Positions 1 to 9,900 of a DNA stretch of 64,000 bases are shown here, one piece after another. The stretch lies in the NCBI RefSeq assembly GCF_002005565.1, contig NZ_BDJC01000030.1, positions 25,934 through 89,933 of the forward strand, written 5' to 3'. Source of the DNA: Streptomyces sp. JHA26. GTDB lineage: Bacteria > Actinomycetota > Actinomycetes > Streptomycetales > Streptomycetaceae. The position numbers and the translations under genes are program-made. The notes below the pieces were generated by a model. That model was given only the letters and a program-made list of their open reading frames with translations. It had not been told where the DNA came from and made no database searches. Each line of letters begins with the position of its first letter. Positions within the stretch are counted from its first letter, which is position 1.

Positions 1-547
1 GTGAGGCCGCGGCGAGCTGCTCAGGCGTCACGAACACATCGCACGTCGCTCGGAAGGCAGCGGCGCTCAGGCCGGCCGCCACCACCGTCGTCCACCGATC
101 CTTGGCCCGGAGCCTCTGCAACACGGGGGTGAAATCGGCGTCCGCCGACATGATCACAAACTCGTCGTACCGGGTCTCGTCAGCGAGCGCATCCATGATG
201 TCTAGCACCATGTAGATGTCGGCACTGTTCTTGCCTCGGGAAGTCAAGGGCGGACAGTCGATCGATCGAAACCCACTGCGCGTGAAGAAGGCGCGATACC
301 TGCCGAAAGCTCCTGGGTTGATATAGAAATTTCGCACGAGGAAGCGGCGAGAGGGGTCAACCTGAGTAGCTCCACCCGTGTCGCTCTCGCCTTCGAGCCA
401 ACTCATCCATCTGTCCGGATGGGTTGCAAACGATTCAGCCGCCTCCGGATCCATATCGCGAAGTCCCAAGTAAATGTTGTCGAAGTCCACGAACAATGCT
501 GACTTGATCGTCACCCTATTGGCGCCATCGAATGACTCTTTACTCAA
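1..547 (-). CDS. NYN-domain (LabA/DUF88-like) nuclease, partial
   Basis: Reads on the minus strand from a TTG start at 547, placed 7 nt after a good GGAGG ribosome site, and runs off the left edge, so only about 182 N-terminal residues are visible. The three acidic blocks of the NYN/PIN-like fold are present: FVDFDNIYLG near the N-terminus, SADIYMVLDIMD in the middle and MSADADFTPVLQRL further on. The spacing is that of LabA/DUF88 proteins, which are metal-dependent RNases or RNA-binding regulators. The visible part is intact and in one frame. Family assignment is firm. The substrate is unknown and the C-terminal domain, if any, lies outside the window. It is not obviously co-transcribed with the island to its right. 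Confidence 0.85.
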   Translation of the reverse strand, partial: MSKESFDGANRVTIKSALFVDFDNIYLGLRDMDPEAAESFATHPDRWMSWLEGESDTGGATQVDPSRRFLVRNFYINPGAFGRYRAFFTRSGFRSIDCPPLTSRGKNSADIYMVLDIMDALADETRYDEFVIMSADADFTPVLQRLRAKDRWTTVVAAGLSAAAFRATCDVFVTPEQLAAAS

Positions 548-949
548 CGACCCACCTCCAGTGATCATGCAACGGGGCACTCAGACGGGAGCGAGCCACG
601 CAGCAACGACATCGGTGTGGGGGAGCATAGCCGCGTTCCTGGGCCGGAGAGGCCGAACGGAAACGAACGGTCAGGGATTGACCGAGAAAGTTTGCTACAC
701 AGGACGGCTTCTACGACGCGGACTGGGCGACGGCCGACCCATACAGCGGATTGTCGGTGATCCACGCCGGAATGCCGTCGGAGCGCATCTCCTTGGACGT
801 GAGGCGGGTCTGAGCAACAGGCCGCCAGGTGCTCAGGTGCAGAACGGTTGAGCCGTTCGTGTGGAAACCGTGGGCACCTGGTGGTTAGCCTGTGCCGCCC
901 GACTCTCTGTGCGCGATGTGGCTGCCGGTCAGGGCTTGAGGAGCTTGCG
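548..949. other. intergenic stretch with a possible coding remnant
   Basis: No complete gene is evident in these 400 bases. On the plus strand, codons from about 680 to the TGA at 811-813 read in good coding style (for example DADWATADPYSG and SERISLDVRRV) but begin straight after a stop and have no start codon. This may be the C-terminal end of a decayed gene. I recognise no family. Confidence 0.25.
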
Positions 950-1416
950 GTGGAGAACACGTCGGCACTTCCCCCGGACGTCCCTCCGCGGCCGTCCAGC
1001 ACTCCGACGGCAGCTGGCCCGACAGGAGAGCCTTACGGCTGGCGGGACGAGTACGAGGCCGACCCGGAGTACCAGCGCATCCTGGTGGCGATGGAGAGCC
1101 CCTGGTGGAAACGGCCGATGGCTTCGTGGAGTGGCGTCGTCTCCGTTGCCGTGGGTTCGTTCTTCCTCGGCGGTGCGGTCCTGGGCTCCGACGACGGATC
1201 GGCCCCTCTTCCCCCAGTCCATGGGTGCAGGATCAGCTGGATGACCAGCAGCAGAACAACCAACCTGCTGGGATCTCCGCCGCGCAGAAGAGCCAGATCC
1301 TGAGCAAATACTGCAATCAACAAGCCGGCGGCCCGTACAACGTGTCGGAGGCCGCGTACCTGGAGTGCTTGCAGAGCTACTACGTGACGGATCAGGGTCA
1401 GATCCTGCCGAGGTAG
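950..1416 (+). pseudogene. small single-pass membrane protein, frameshifted
   Basis: A GTG start at 950 follows GAGGAG at 938-943 with 6 nt spacing. The frame runs in coding style through a proline-rich head and a WRDEYEADPEYQRIL segment to a hydrophobic stretch (VVSVAVGSFFLGGAVLG) that looks like one transmembrane helix. Near 1200-1220, in a C-rich run, the sensible reading moves to another frame. That frame continues with a Gln/Asn-rich segment and an ISAAQKSQILSKYC to YLECLQSYYV tail and stops at 1416. The natural product would be about 155 residues. Either the gene is broken by a one-base indel or the base call is wrong. Function unknown; no family recognised. Confidence 0.5.
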
Positions 1417-1673
1417 CCGGCGCAGGGATCAGGCGGGCAGGGATCAGCGCGCGCTGGGTCTTGGCTCGGGTGGCCTTCTCGTCCCTCGCGATGTCCGGAT
1501 GCCCGAAGAGCTTCCGTCCTTGGGGCCACCGCACCACGGCGGCGCCTGGCGGGAAGCCGCTCGGCGTGACCATCGCCTACATCAGCAGAACCGGCTGACA
1601 CGCCATGGGCCGCGGTGGCAGGGGGACTGGTGCTCTCCGCCACTGCGGCCTCCCGCACGGAAGGTCTCCCGAC

Positions 1674-2121
1674 ATGCAGCAGCCACCGGACTCCCCCGAA
1701 GCTCTCCTACGCTCCACCACGGAGGCCCTCGCCCGGCGTCTGACCCAGCGCAACACTCCGGTCCCGGCCCTGACCTCGGTGCTCGAACTTATCGACAACG
1801 ACGAGGCGGAACTGGCCCCTGCCCGGTCTGCTCAGCGCCACCGGCGCCGCCGGCGTGATCGCGCTCGCTTCGGCCGCATGGCGCCGCCTGTCGTCCCGCC
1901 GACCACGGACCGCCCATAGGGCGGCCACGGGTACGGCGCTGGACGGCCCCCGCATGCTCCGCCGCTACACCCTGCTGCGCACCCCAGGCCAGTACGAGAC
2001 GACCCGGCCCGCCGGCACCGTCATCACGCGACAGGTGGACGGTCAACCGCAGTACTTCGAGCTGACCGACGTCCCGCTGGGCGACGGCACCTTCGCCGCC
2101 GAGCCTCTCGGCTCCCTGTAG
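1674..2121 (+). pseudogene. small hypothetical protein, frameshifted
   Basis: An ATG at 1674 follows GGAAGG. The first frame encodes an N-terminal helical segment (PDSPEALLRSTTEALARRL to VLELIDNDEAELA). Around 1815-1830 the coding-like reading moves by one base into a frame encoding a short hydrophobic stretch (LLSATGAAGVIALASAAW), a basic stop-transfer-like segment and a tail ending at 2121. Together they would make a protein of about 149 residues with one membrane segment. As with the preceding gene, this may be a real mutation or a single-base sequence error. No family recognised. Confidence 0.45.
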
Positions 2122-2227
2122 AAGGAGCCCTCGCGCATGACTCCCTGCCCGCCGTCCGCTTCGCCCGCATCACCGACTGGCCGAGAAGACGCGTCGCCCG
2201 ACCAGGCGCCCAGGCGAGGACCGTACG

Positions 2228-2734
2228 TCACTGCTGCGGCGGACCGTTCCACAACCGCATCACCGCCGCCGCCAACTCCTTCAGCACAGCAGCGGACGCC
2301 GCCTCCTTCCCCACCCGGAACTCGAACTCGGTTTTGCCGTCCTTGTGTTTGATCCGTACGTCCACCTTCGTCTGCAGCCAGGTCACCACTCCGGCCACCG
2401 CCACCAGAGCAGGAACCGCGATCTCGGCGCCCAGCCGGGTGTCGGCTGGCGGCTCGGCGAGCACGGGGGCCGCTGCCTCCTGAGTCGTGGGATTTTCGGC
2501 GAGTTCGGTGAGGACTCGCCGAGCGGCCGCGTACTGACCGGATTCGTCGAGCCGGGGCAGCTCCGTGACGTCGTACCCCCCGGCCCGCAACAGCTCAGCC
2601 AGCATGGCCTGGGCCTCGTCCCGATCCATCGGCAGGGCCTCGGGCGGTGCCTCGGCGGTGAGTTCCTCGGTCACCTCCTGAAGGGCCAGGATCAGCGAGC
2701 GGTCATCGAGTCCGGCGACCCGGTCCGCCGTCAT
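2228..2734 (-). CDS. small partner protein of the CHAT/TPR locus, single membrane segment
   Basis: This 168-residue protein starts at ATG 2734, which overlaps the stop of the CHAT gene by 4 nt (ATGA), so the two are translationally coupled. The N-terminal two thirds are acidic and helical (SLILALQEVTEELTAE, EAQAMLAELLRAGGYDV). A hydrophobic segment near residue 110 (AVPALVAVAGVVTWLQ) is followed by a charged KHKDGKTEFEFRVGKE block and a final amphipathic helix. I do not recognise a catalytic motif. Its fixed position behind a CHAT protease suggests a membrane-attached effector, adaptor or target of that protease. CATRA (caspase/TPR repeat-associated) loci carry small associated proteins, and that is the comparison I would test first. 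Confidence 0.75.
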   Translation of the reverse strand: MTADRVAGLDDRSLILALQEVTEELTAEAPPEALPMDRDEAQAMLAELLRAGGYDVTELPRLDESGQYAAARRVLTELAENPTTQEAAAPVLAEPPADTRLGAEIAVPALVAVAGVVTWLQTKVDVRIKHKDGKTEFEFRVGKEAASAAVLKELAAAVMRLWNGPPQQ

Positions 2735-5592
2735 GTGTGCCTCCAAAGACCGAACAGGGCCGGTGCGGCCCAGTGGAAGGGATGGGACTGCCAGGGCCCG
2801 TCGGGATGCCGCAGCATGGCTCGCTGCGCCTCCCACAGCGCTCGCCAGGGCTCTCGCGCCGGCGTGCCGTCGCAGTCGCCCAGGTAGTACCGGTAGAAGT
2901 CGGCGAAGAGCCGACGCGAACTCGTGTCGTCCACGTCCCAGAGCGTGGCCACGACCGTGCGCACCCCGGAGTGCAGCAGCGCCTGCACGATGCCCTCCAG
3001 GTAGCCCGTGCTGTGCGCGTCCCGGCGCGCGGTCGAACACGCCCGAAGCGTCAGCACATCGAGCCGCAGCCCCTCGCGTGCCAGCCGCCGGGCCGTCAGC
3101 AGATGGTCGAGCCTGGCACGTATGTCGATCGCGTACGGATCCCTGGGGGGCCTTCGTCCGCCGTGGGAAAGGAAGACACCGGAGTCCATCGGCTCAGCCA
3201 CGTCGAACCAGCCGTGCGCCGCCAGGTGTGCCACGGATGCCTTGCGCAGCCCCGCTGCCACCGCATCGGGCGTGGCATCGGTGCCAGCCGCACCGATGAC
3301 TGGGCGGCCCGCGCCGGTGACGAGATCTCTGTCCTGCTCCAGCCGTTCGTGCACCGGGTCGTCGTGGGCGGCGACCGCACCGACGTACACCGCGGGACCG
3401 GCGTGTGCGGGAGGCAGGCCGGCCAGTCTGAGCAGCATCGTGGCGCTGGTGACCTGGACGACGGCGTGCCGCTCGATCAGGGGCCGACCGTCGCCGGGCA
3501 GCGGCAGTGCGTGCAGGGGCAGGTCGTGAACGGGTCCGTCAGCCGCCACGCAGAGCAGCTCGCGGTCGGACACCTGGGGCAGCGCGGCGAGCAGTCCGGG
3601 TGCCAGTTCCTCGAAGAAGCCCAGACCGCGCCGCCACGGACGGCGGGCCGGCAACGGTCCCAGGGGCGGGAAGGCGTCCGGGTCGCCGTCGAACGTGCGA
3701 CGCAGCCGCTCGGCGGTCTGCCGCAGGGTGTCCAGGGCCAGCGGCGTACGGACGGCGGTGAGGCGGCCGGTGCCGGGCACGTACACGAAGACGGTGACGG
3801 CGCCCGGGCCGCAGAAGTACGACAGGAAGGCGCACACTCCCGCGTCCGGGTGGGCACCCAGCCAGTCCCGCAGGGCGTGGAAGCGGGCGGGCGTGACCGG
3901 CTCCCGACCGGTGCCGCCGGTCCACGTCTTGTACTCCTCGTGCAGGTCGAAGGCGCATTCCAACGCGGGTCCGCCGTCCGGCGGGCGCAGACCGGAGCCG
4001 TAGTCCACCAGGATCTCGATCAGCCTGTCGTAGACACGATGGTGGAGCGCGACGAGGGCGGGTCGGTCCTGGACGCGCCCCTCCTCCAGGCTGCTCAACA
4101 GTCGTCGGCGGGCCGCCCACAGGACGTCGAATGCCTCCTGCCAAGCCTCGGAACCCCGCCCCGGCCGGCTCGCCAGGGCGTCGGCCAGCCGCTCGGTGAT
4201 GGTCAGCCGCAGCTGCACGTCCGGTGCCTGCTGTTCGGCCAGGGCGTCCAGCTCACGCAGGCTGGCCACCGCCTCGGCGTGCCGACCGGCCCTCAGCTCG
4301 CGGTTGGCGTACGCCAGGCGGAGGTGCGCCTGTCCCAGCCATGAGTCGAGGACACCACCGAGCGCGTCGCGGAACACCTCCACCACGTTCAGGAGCAGGT
4401 CACCCTCCTCCCCCATGCGGGCGAACCGGGACACCACCAACGGCATGGCCTGGTCGAAGTCGCCGGGGACGGGGCTGACGCTCTTCAGCAGAGCCTGGAA
4501 GTAGGATTCGGCGGCCGCTTTCTTGTCGCCCTCGGCGGCGGCGATGTCCCCGAGGCCGAGAAGCGCGTTGACCACACTGAGACCCTCGCCGCCCTCCTGC
4601 TCCAGCAGGTCGAGGGCCTGTCGGAAGCAGCCGCGCGCGGCCTCGGTCTCTCCGACGTCGCGATAGGCGAGGCCCAGGTTGTTCAGCACGCCGACTCTGC
4701 GGCCTCCCCGAGCCTCGACGAAAGCGAGCACGCGGCGGAACTCACGCAGGCCCTCCCGGGAGCGTCCCGCCTTGAGACAGGACGCGGCGAGGTCGGTATG
4801 CGCCTGGTATTGGGCTTCGAGGTCACCACAGGCCCGGGCGGCCTCCATGGCCTGCCGAAAGGAGCGCTGGCCATCGTCGTATGCGCCGTTGTCGTCGCAC
4901 AGCAGCCCGCGCAGCCGCTGGAACCGGCTGCGCAATTGCTCGGTGAGCGGCTCTCCGGCCAGGGATCCGCCCGTGCGGGGGCCGAACTCGACAGTGCCGA
5001 GCAGCTCGAGGGCCTCCCTCGACCGTCCCGCGGAGCGCAGCTTAAGGGCCAGGTGCATGCGGAGTCCGGCGAATCCCACGGACTCCTCCGGCTCATACGG
5101 GGGAATCTGCTCCGCGCGCCGAAGCAAGGCCAGCGCGGCGTCCAGCTCACCACGCCCCATCAGCTCCGACGCCTCCCTCTCCAGCCGCTGGCGCGGCGCT
5201 GCGACCGGTTCCGGGAAGCCGAGTGGCCAGGTGCGGCCCGCGGGCCCGTCGACGCGCTCGCGCAGGGCTCGGGCACTCTGCAGGAAGGGGCGGCTGCGTG
5301 CCACGGTCTCCCGGTGGAAGTCTGCCAGCGCGGCCTCCGCGGGACGTCTCGCGACCGCCAACTCTTCGCCCAGACGGGTGAGTTCGGTTAGCAGTACGTC
5401 GGGGTCGTACCCTCCGGCCGCCGAGGTGAGCAGCCCGTCGGCGTGCTGGACCGACTCCACCTCCAACAGAGCCTTGGCCAGGTGGCGCTCGGTGCCGTCC
5501 CACGGTGCGGTCTCCGCGTGCTGGGGGCCGTCACCAGCGGATGATTTCCGCCGGATCGCCCGCGCCCACCGTACGTACCGCTTCTCGGACAT
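2731..5592 (-). CDS. TPR-CHAT caspase-like protease
   Basis: A protein of about 953 residues, using ATG 5592, which overlaps the upstream TPR gene by about 60 nt. A longer reading up to 5658 is possible but buries the start deeper in that gene. The middle (about residues 100-560) is a run of TPR-like helical repeats. The C-terminal third is a CHAT domain (caspase HetF-associated with TPRs). It has the catalytic His in an HLAAHG motif near residue 793 and the catalytic Cys in LRACSTA near residue 852, followed by the conserved GVRTVVATLWDVDD strand. Both dyad residues are intact, so it should be an active cysteine protease. CHAT proteases of this layout act in prokaryotic immunity, where a sensor or NTPase releases the protease. 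It lies between a TPR gene and a small membrane-type partner. Confidence 0.85.
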   Translation of the reverse strand: MSEKRYVRWARAIRRKSSAGDGPQHAETAPWDGTERHLAKALLEVESVQHADGLLTSAAGGYDPDVLLTELTRLGEELAVARRPAEAALADFHRETVARSRPFLQSARALRERVDGPAGRTWPLGFPEPVAAPRQRLEREASELMGRGELDAALALLRRAEQIPPYEPEESVGFAGLRMHLALKLRSAGRSREALELLGTVEFGPRTGGSLAGEPLTEQLRSRFQRLRGLLCDDNGAYDDGQRSFRQAMEAARACGDLEAQYQAHTDLAASCLKAGRSREGLREFRRVLAFVEARGGRRVGVLNNLGLAYRDVGETEAARGCFRQALDLLEQEGGEGLSVVNALLGLGDIAAAEGDKKAAAESYFQALLKSVSPVPGDFDQAMPLVVSRFARMGEEGDLLLNVVEVFRDALGGVLDSWLGQAHLRLAYANRELRAGRHAEAVASLRELDALAEQQAPDVQLRLTITERLADALASRPGRGSEAWQEAFDVLWAARRRLLSSLEEGRVQDRPALVALHHRVYDRLIEILVDYGSGLRPPDGGPALECAFDLHEEYKTWTGGTGREPVTPARFHALRDWLGAHPDAGVCAFLSYFCGPGAVTVFVYVPGTGRLTAVRTPLALDTLRQTAERLRRTFDGDPDAFPPLGPLPARRPWRRGLGFFEELAPGLLAALPQVSDRELLCVAADGPVHDLPLHALPLPGDGRPLIERHAVVQVTSATMLLRLAGLPPAHAGPAVYVGAVAAHDDPVHERLEQDRDLVTGAGRPVIGAAGTDATPDAVAAGLRKASVAHLAAHGWFDVAEPMDSGVFLSHGGRRPPRDPYAIDIRARLDHLLTARRLAREGLRLDVLTLRACSTARRDAHSTGYLEGIVQALLHSGVRTVVATLWDVDDTSSRRLFADFYRYYLGDCDGTPAREPWRALWEAQRAMLRHPDGPWQSHPFHWAAPALFGLWRHT

Positions 5593-6679
5593 CCTCGCGG
5601 TCCTCCTCTGTGGCGGCGGTTTCGTAGGCGAGGGCGAAGTGCCGTCTGCCGCGCTCATGTTCGCCGAGGAACCAGTAGAACTGTGCGATGTGGAAGTGGA
5701 CGAAGTGGTCGGCGGACGGCTCGGCGGCGAGTTCGTCCACCAGTCGGCGCGTCTCCACGCGGTCGCCCCGGTTGTGGACGGCGAAGAGCAGATCGACGCG
5801 GTACTGGAAGTTCTGCGGGAACTTCTGAATCGTCAGGCGTAGCTCGTCCTCGGCGGCGCGGTCGCCGGCCAATGCTCTGCGGGCCACATCCCGCATGTGT
5901 GTGTGATAGGCGTCGGCGTCGGCGCGCGTTCGGGGATCCACACTGAGGTCCCGGGTCATCGTCAGCACCTGTGAATGCGGCGCCACGCGCTCCAGCGCGC
6001 GTAAGGCGTCGCTCAGCTCGTCGTCCGAGCCGCCGTGCAGCAGTCCCAGGATGAACGTCTCGAGCGTCTCGGGATCCTCCGGGGCCTCCTCGTGGGCCCG
6101 GCGTGCCGCGTCGAGCACGTCGCGGCCGGTGACGTCGCTGCCCGGTACGTGTGTCAGCGCGTACAGCGTCCGTGCCAGCTGTTTGTGGTCACCCGGACGG
6201 GACAGTCCCAGTCCGACCCGCTCACGCAGCGCGGCGGCACGCAACTCCAGCAGTCTGGTCTGCCGGGACGCGGCATCCCGCGCCTTGCCCAGTTCGGCCG
6301 TCCGACGCTCGGCCAGCTGCCGCTCTACGGTGCCGCGGCGCGTACGGTTGCGGCATGCCTGCAGTGCCTGCGCGCACTCGTCGAGCCGGCCGCGCGTCAG
6401 GTGACAGGTGGCGAGGTTCAGCCATGCCACGGCCAAGCGGGGCCGCTCGGCCAGCAGCGCATGCCACACCCGCTCGGCCTCGTCCGTACGCCCCAGGGTC
6501 AGCAGTGCGGCCGCGTACCGGTTGCGGGCCTCGGGATCCGTGCTCCCCGCGGCCTCGGCGAGCTGTTGAAGAGCCTGCTCCTGCTCCGCCTCGGAGGCCC
6601 GGTCACCACGCAGTACCTCGTTCGGGTCCCACGGTGCCGTCCCCTCGAGCAGCAACTGCCAGTCCAGTCCTATACCCAA
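5531..6679 (-). CDS. TPR-repeat protein of the CHAT locus
   Basis: A 382-residue soluble protein from ATG 6679. The N-terminal half has TPR-like pairs (RNRYAAALLTLGRTDEAERV, LAVAWLNLATCHLTRGRLDE). The C-terminal half is again helical and includes HFVHFHIAQFYWFLGEHERG, a typical TPR hairpin. No enzymatic motif is visible. It is the first gene of a tightly overlapping three-gene set with the CHAT protease and the small partner, and probably serves as scaffold or sensor for the protease. The gap to the NTPase gene upstream (6680-6901) holds no gene and probably contains the promoter. TPR assignment is firm; role is inferred from context. Confidence 0.8.
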   Translation of the reverse strand: MGIGLDWQLLLEGTAPWDPNEVLRGDRASEAEQEQALQQLAEAAGSTDPEARNRYAAALLTLGRTDEAERVWHALLAERPRLAVAWLNLATCHLTRGRLDECAQALQACRNRTRRGTVERQLAERRTAELGKARDAASRQTRLLELRAAALRERVGLGLSRPGDHKQLARTLYALTHVPGSDVTGRDVLDAARRAHEEAPEDPETLETFILGLLHGGSDDELSDALRALERVAPHSQVLTMTRDLSVDPRTRADADAYHTHMRDVARRALAGDRAAEDELRLTIQKFPQNFQYRVDLLFAVHNRGDRVETRRLVDELAAEPSADHFVHFHIAQFYWFLGEHERGRRHFALAYETAATEEDREDVREAVRTVGAGDPAEIIRW

Positions 6680-6901
6680 GACGTCTCACTCCCCCGTGCA
6701 CCCCCGACGCGAACATGCCCCTCAACTGCACTGGTGAAACGCCGTCAGGTTGCGCCCATCGCCATTGTTCTTCGCCGGAAGCACGGTCTGGCTGGTCGTC
6801 CAGGTTGGCGCTGACGCCGCGCTCGGCTACCTCGAACGTGTGGTGACGATCTTCCCTGCCACAGCGCCGCCGGAGTGAGTACCCGGCACCTTCGGGCGAC
6901 C

Positions 6902-9900
6902 TCACCGGCCGAGGATGGCATCCGCGTGCTCCGCGTGGCCGGCGCCGGGCAAGGCTTCGGGCCAGGCGGGGTCGGCCAGCGGGGTCCGGCGGTGTCGTAC
7001 GGCCGAGTTACGGAGCTGCATGGTCGCCTGGGCGAGGTAGGGGGTGTCCGCGAGCCACCGGAGCGCGTCGTCGCGTACGGGGTCGTGGCGGCGCAGAGCC
7101 ACGGCCAGGTCGAGGACGTTGAGAAGCATGCGCTCCGGCCCCCCCGACAGTCCCCGCACGAGCCGCTCGAGGTCGGCGTAGCCGGTGGTGCGGACCAGGT
7201 GTCTGAGGGGGTGCGGCCAGCGATGCACCATGCTCCTGACGTGGTGGCCTTCGTGCTTGCCCTGCTGTGCCGTCCTAGCGGCGACTAGGGTGGTCAGAGT
7301 GACCGCGGCGGAGGGCTCCACCAGGCACAGGCGTTCCACGAGGAAGCCGGTGGTGGAGATCACGGTCGTGGTGTCGGCGGCGCGGACAGCTTCCGTGGCC
7401 ATCTCGATCGTGTGTGCGCGTTCGGCCGTCTCGCTGATGGGTGCGAAGCGGCACAGGCAGTGGAAGCGCAGTGCGGCGGCGGTGGGTGCGCGGCCGGCCT
7501 GGGGGTGGCCGGCGGGGAGCTGGGCGATCGACGCCAGCGCAGTGTCCAGTTTGTCCCAGCCCTCCTCGCCCGCCGGGCCGGCGAGTTCGCTGACGCCATG
7601 GGCGTTCCAGCGGGCCAGGGTCTCCAGGCCGGACCTCCACTGCGTCGGGTTGAGGTACTCGGTCAGCAGGTCGGCCTGTGCGGTGAGGGAGGGCCGCTCG
7701 GCGGCGCGCATCCAGACCAGGTCACCCCATAGCCGAAGCGCTGCCTTCTTGGTCTTGTCGTCGGGGAAGGCCTGTTGCCCGGTCCACAGCCGTTCGCACC
7801 AGTCGGCGAGTTCGGGGCCATGACGCATCAGCAGGGTGTGGGCGATGTCGACGTGGGGGTGGTCGGCGGCTTGGCTGACCAGCTTGGCCAGCCAGGGAAT
7901 GTCGGCCAGTGCGACCTCCTCGTCCAGGGCGTGCGCCACGAGGTCGGGGTGGGCCGGGGCATGGTCGCGCAGAGAGGCGTGCAGGATGGTGTTGACCGCG
8001 TTGCGCTCCGGCTTTTCCCAGGTGCCGCCGTCGGCGTAGGACGGCCAGTCGTTGGCCCCGCGGGACAGCTGTTGGGTGCGTTCCTGTTCCAGGGCCCTCC
8101 ATCGTCGTAGGGCCTTCGACTCTCGCCCGCGACCGGTGGTGTCGGTGGCCGCCATCGGTGCGAGGAGGCGGGTGGCACTGTCACGCACGAGGAACACGCG
8201 GTCGAGACGGGCCGATTGCCAGCCTGCACCTCCGTCCCACGCGTCCTTGACGACTTCCCGAATCTCGGCGGCGGGCAGGGGATGCAGGCCGCTGGCGGCG
8301 AAACGGGCCGCGCGGTGCGGGCGCGTGCCTGGTGCCCGATCGCACATTTCCTTCAGCTGCCGCGCGCACCAGCTCCGAGCGGAACGGGTTCCGGGCTCGT
8401 CGCCCGGTGAGCGGAGCAGTTCGGGCAGCAGGGTCTCCGCGATGTCGTCGATCTGGTCACTGACCCCGCAGCGTGCCACGGCATGGTCCAGGAACTCGGG
8501 CACACCGCTCTCGGCGGTGCGCAGGCGGGTGCCGAGAGCGGCGACGCGCGCCCGGATCCGCATCTGCGGGCCGTTGAAGACGCCGCCGACGCCCACGAGT
8601 TGGTCGAACACGGTGACGTGCGGCGCATCAGCGAGGGTCTCGGCCCAATGGGCGGCGAGCAGGAGATGGGCCTCCTGCTGCTCGCGCTCCTCGTTCTCGT
8701 AGCTCTCGCCGTCGGCGTCCTGACCGGGGCCCGCCAGCACGGTACCGAAGGCGGTCCCGGCCTTGCGGACGAACGCCGCGGGGCGGTTCTGGCGGCGGAT
8801 CCGGTCCGGATTGCCGAGCTTCTCCGCCAGTGCGGCGGCGCGCTCGATGAGCGCATCCCAGCCGCTGAGGTGGCGGTGGGCGCTGATGGGCGGGATGCAC
8901 TGCCACAGCCAGCGCGCGGAACGGTGGTGCTCGGCGAGATCCAGCAGCTGGGCCATACGCGCGGCAGCCCAGTCCGGCTCGGCCGAAGCCATCGCCGTGA
9001 CGAGGCGCACGGCGTGGTTGCCGTGGCTGGTGGCCTCCTGCACGGACAGGCCCAGCAGCCAGGACCACAGGCAGGTCTGCGCAGGGCAACAGCCTCGTGA
9101 CGCGCCCGCGCCGGGTGCGCGGTCGATGCAGTCCTGGGGACGGATGCACAGGTCCCGCAACAGATCCCTGACCGCTGTGGCTGCTCCTCTTCCGTCATCC
9201 TGCCCGTCCATGCCCGCGAATCGGCACAGCAGGTCAAGGGCCTTGCGCCGAACCTTTGGAAGCTGTTGCTGCTGGAGGACGACGAAGAGGTCCTCGGTGA
9301 CGCGCCGGGGGTCGGTGTGATGGTGAGTGGGCAGCAGCTCCATCATGGTGGTGACGAGGGCGAGCGGCGCCTCGGGCAGGAAACGGTGCACCATCACCTT
9401 GACCGCGTGCGGTACGGAGGGCAGCAAGGCGTAGGCCCTCAGAGCGGTGACCTGGAGGTAGTGGTTGTCGCTGGTGACGAGCCGTTTCATGAGATCGGCG
9501 GCCGCAGGACGGGCCGCCTGTTCGTCCCGGACACCTTGCACGATCGCCTGCTCCGCGATCACGGAACGCAGGAAGTCGTCCGGGGTGGCCTCCAGCCGCT
9601 GACCCAGCCGTTCAAAAATGTCAGGCTGCTGTCGGGTGTTCACCAAAGACACCAGGCAGCGCCCGGCCGCGTACTCGTACAGCGTCTGGTGGAAGAACCG
9701 GGTGCTCGAACCGTCGTGGCCGCCGCTGCCGGTCAGGACGTTGCGGCGATGCAGGGCGGCCAGAGCGGCAGGGGCGGTGACGGACAGCGGACGCGGAGCC
9801 GCGGTACCGAGCAGCCGGACGGCTTGCGCCGAGGCGACAGCGACACCGCCGTCATGGAGCATGATCCTCGCCACGCCCTCGGCCGCCGGTGACAGATCGT

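Noticed and set aside
2737..4344. A 535-codon plus-strand frame opposite the CHAT gene
   Set aside because: It is Gly/Arg/Val-rich with no recognisable domain, and the minus strand has an intact CHAT dyad and TPRs.
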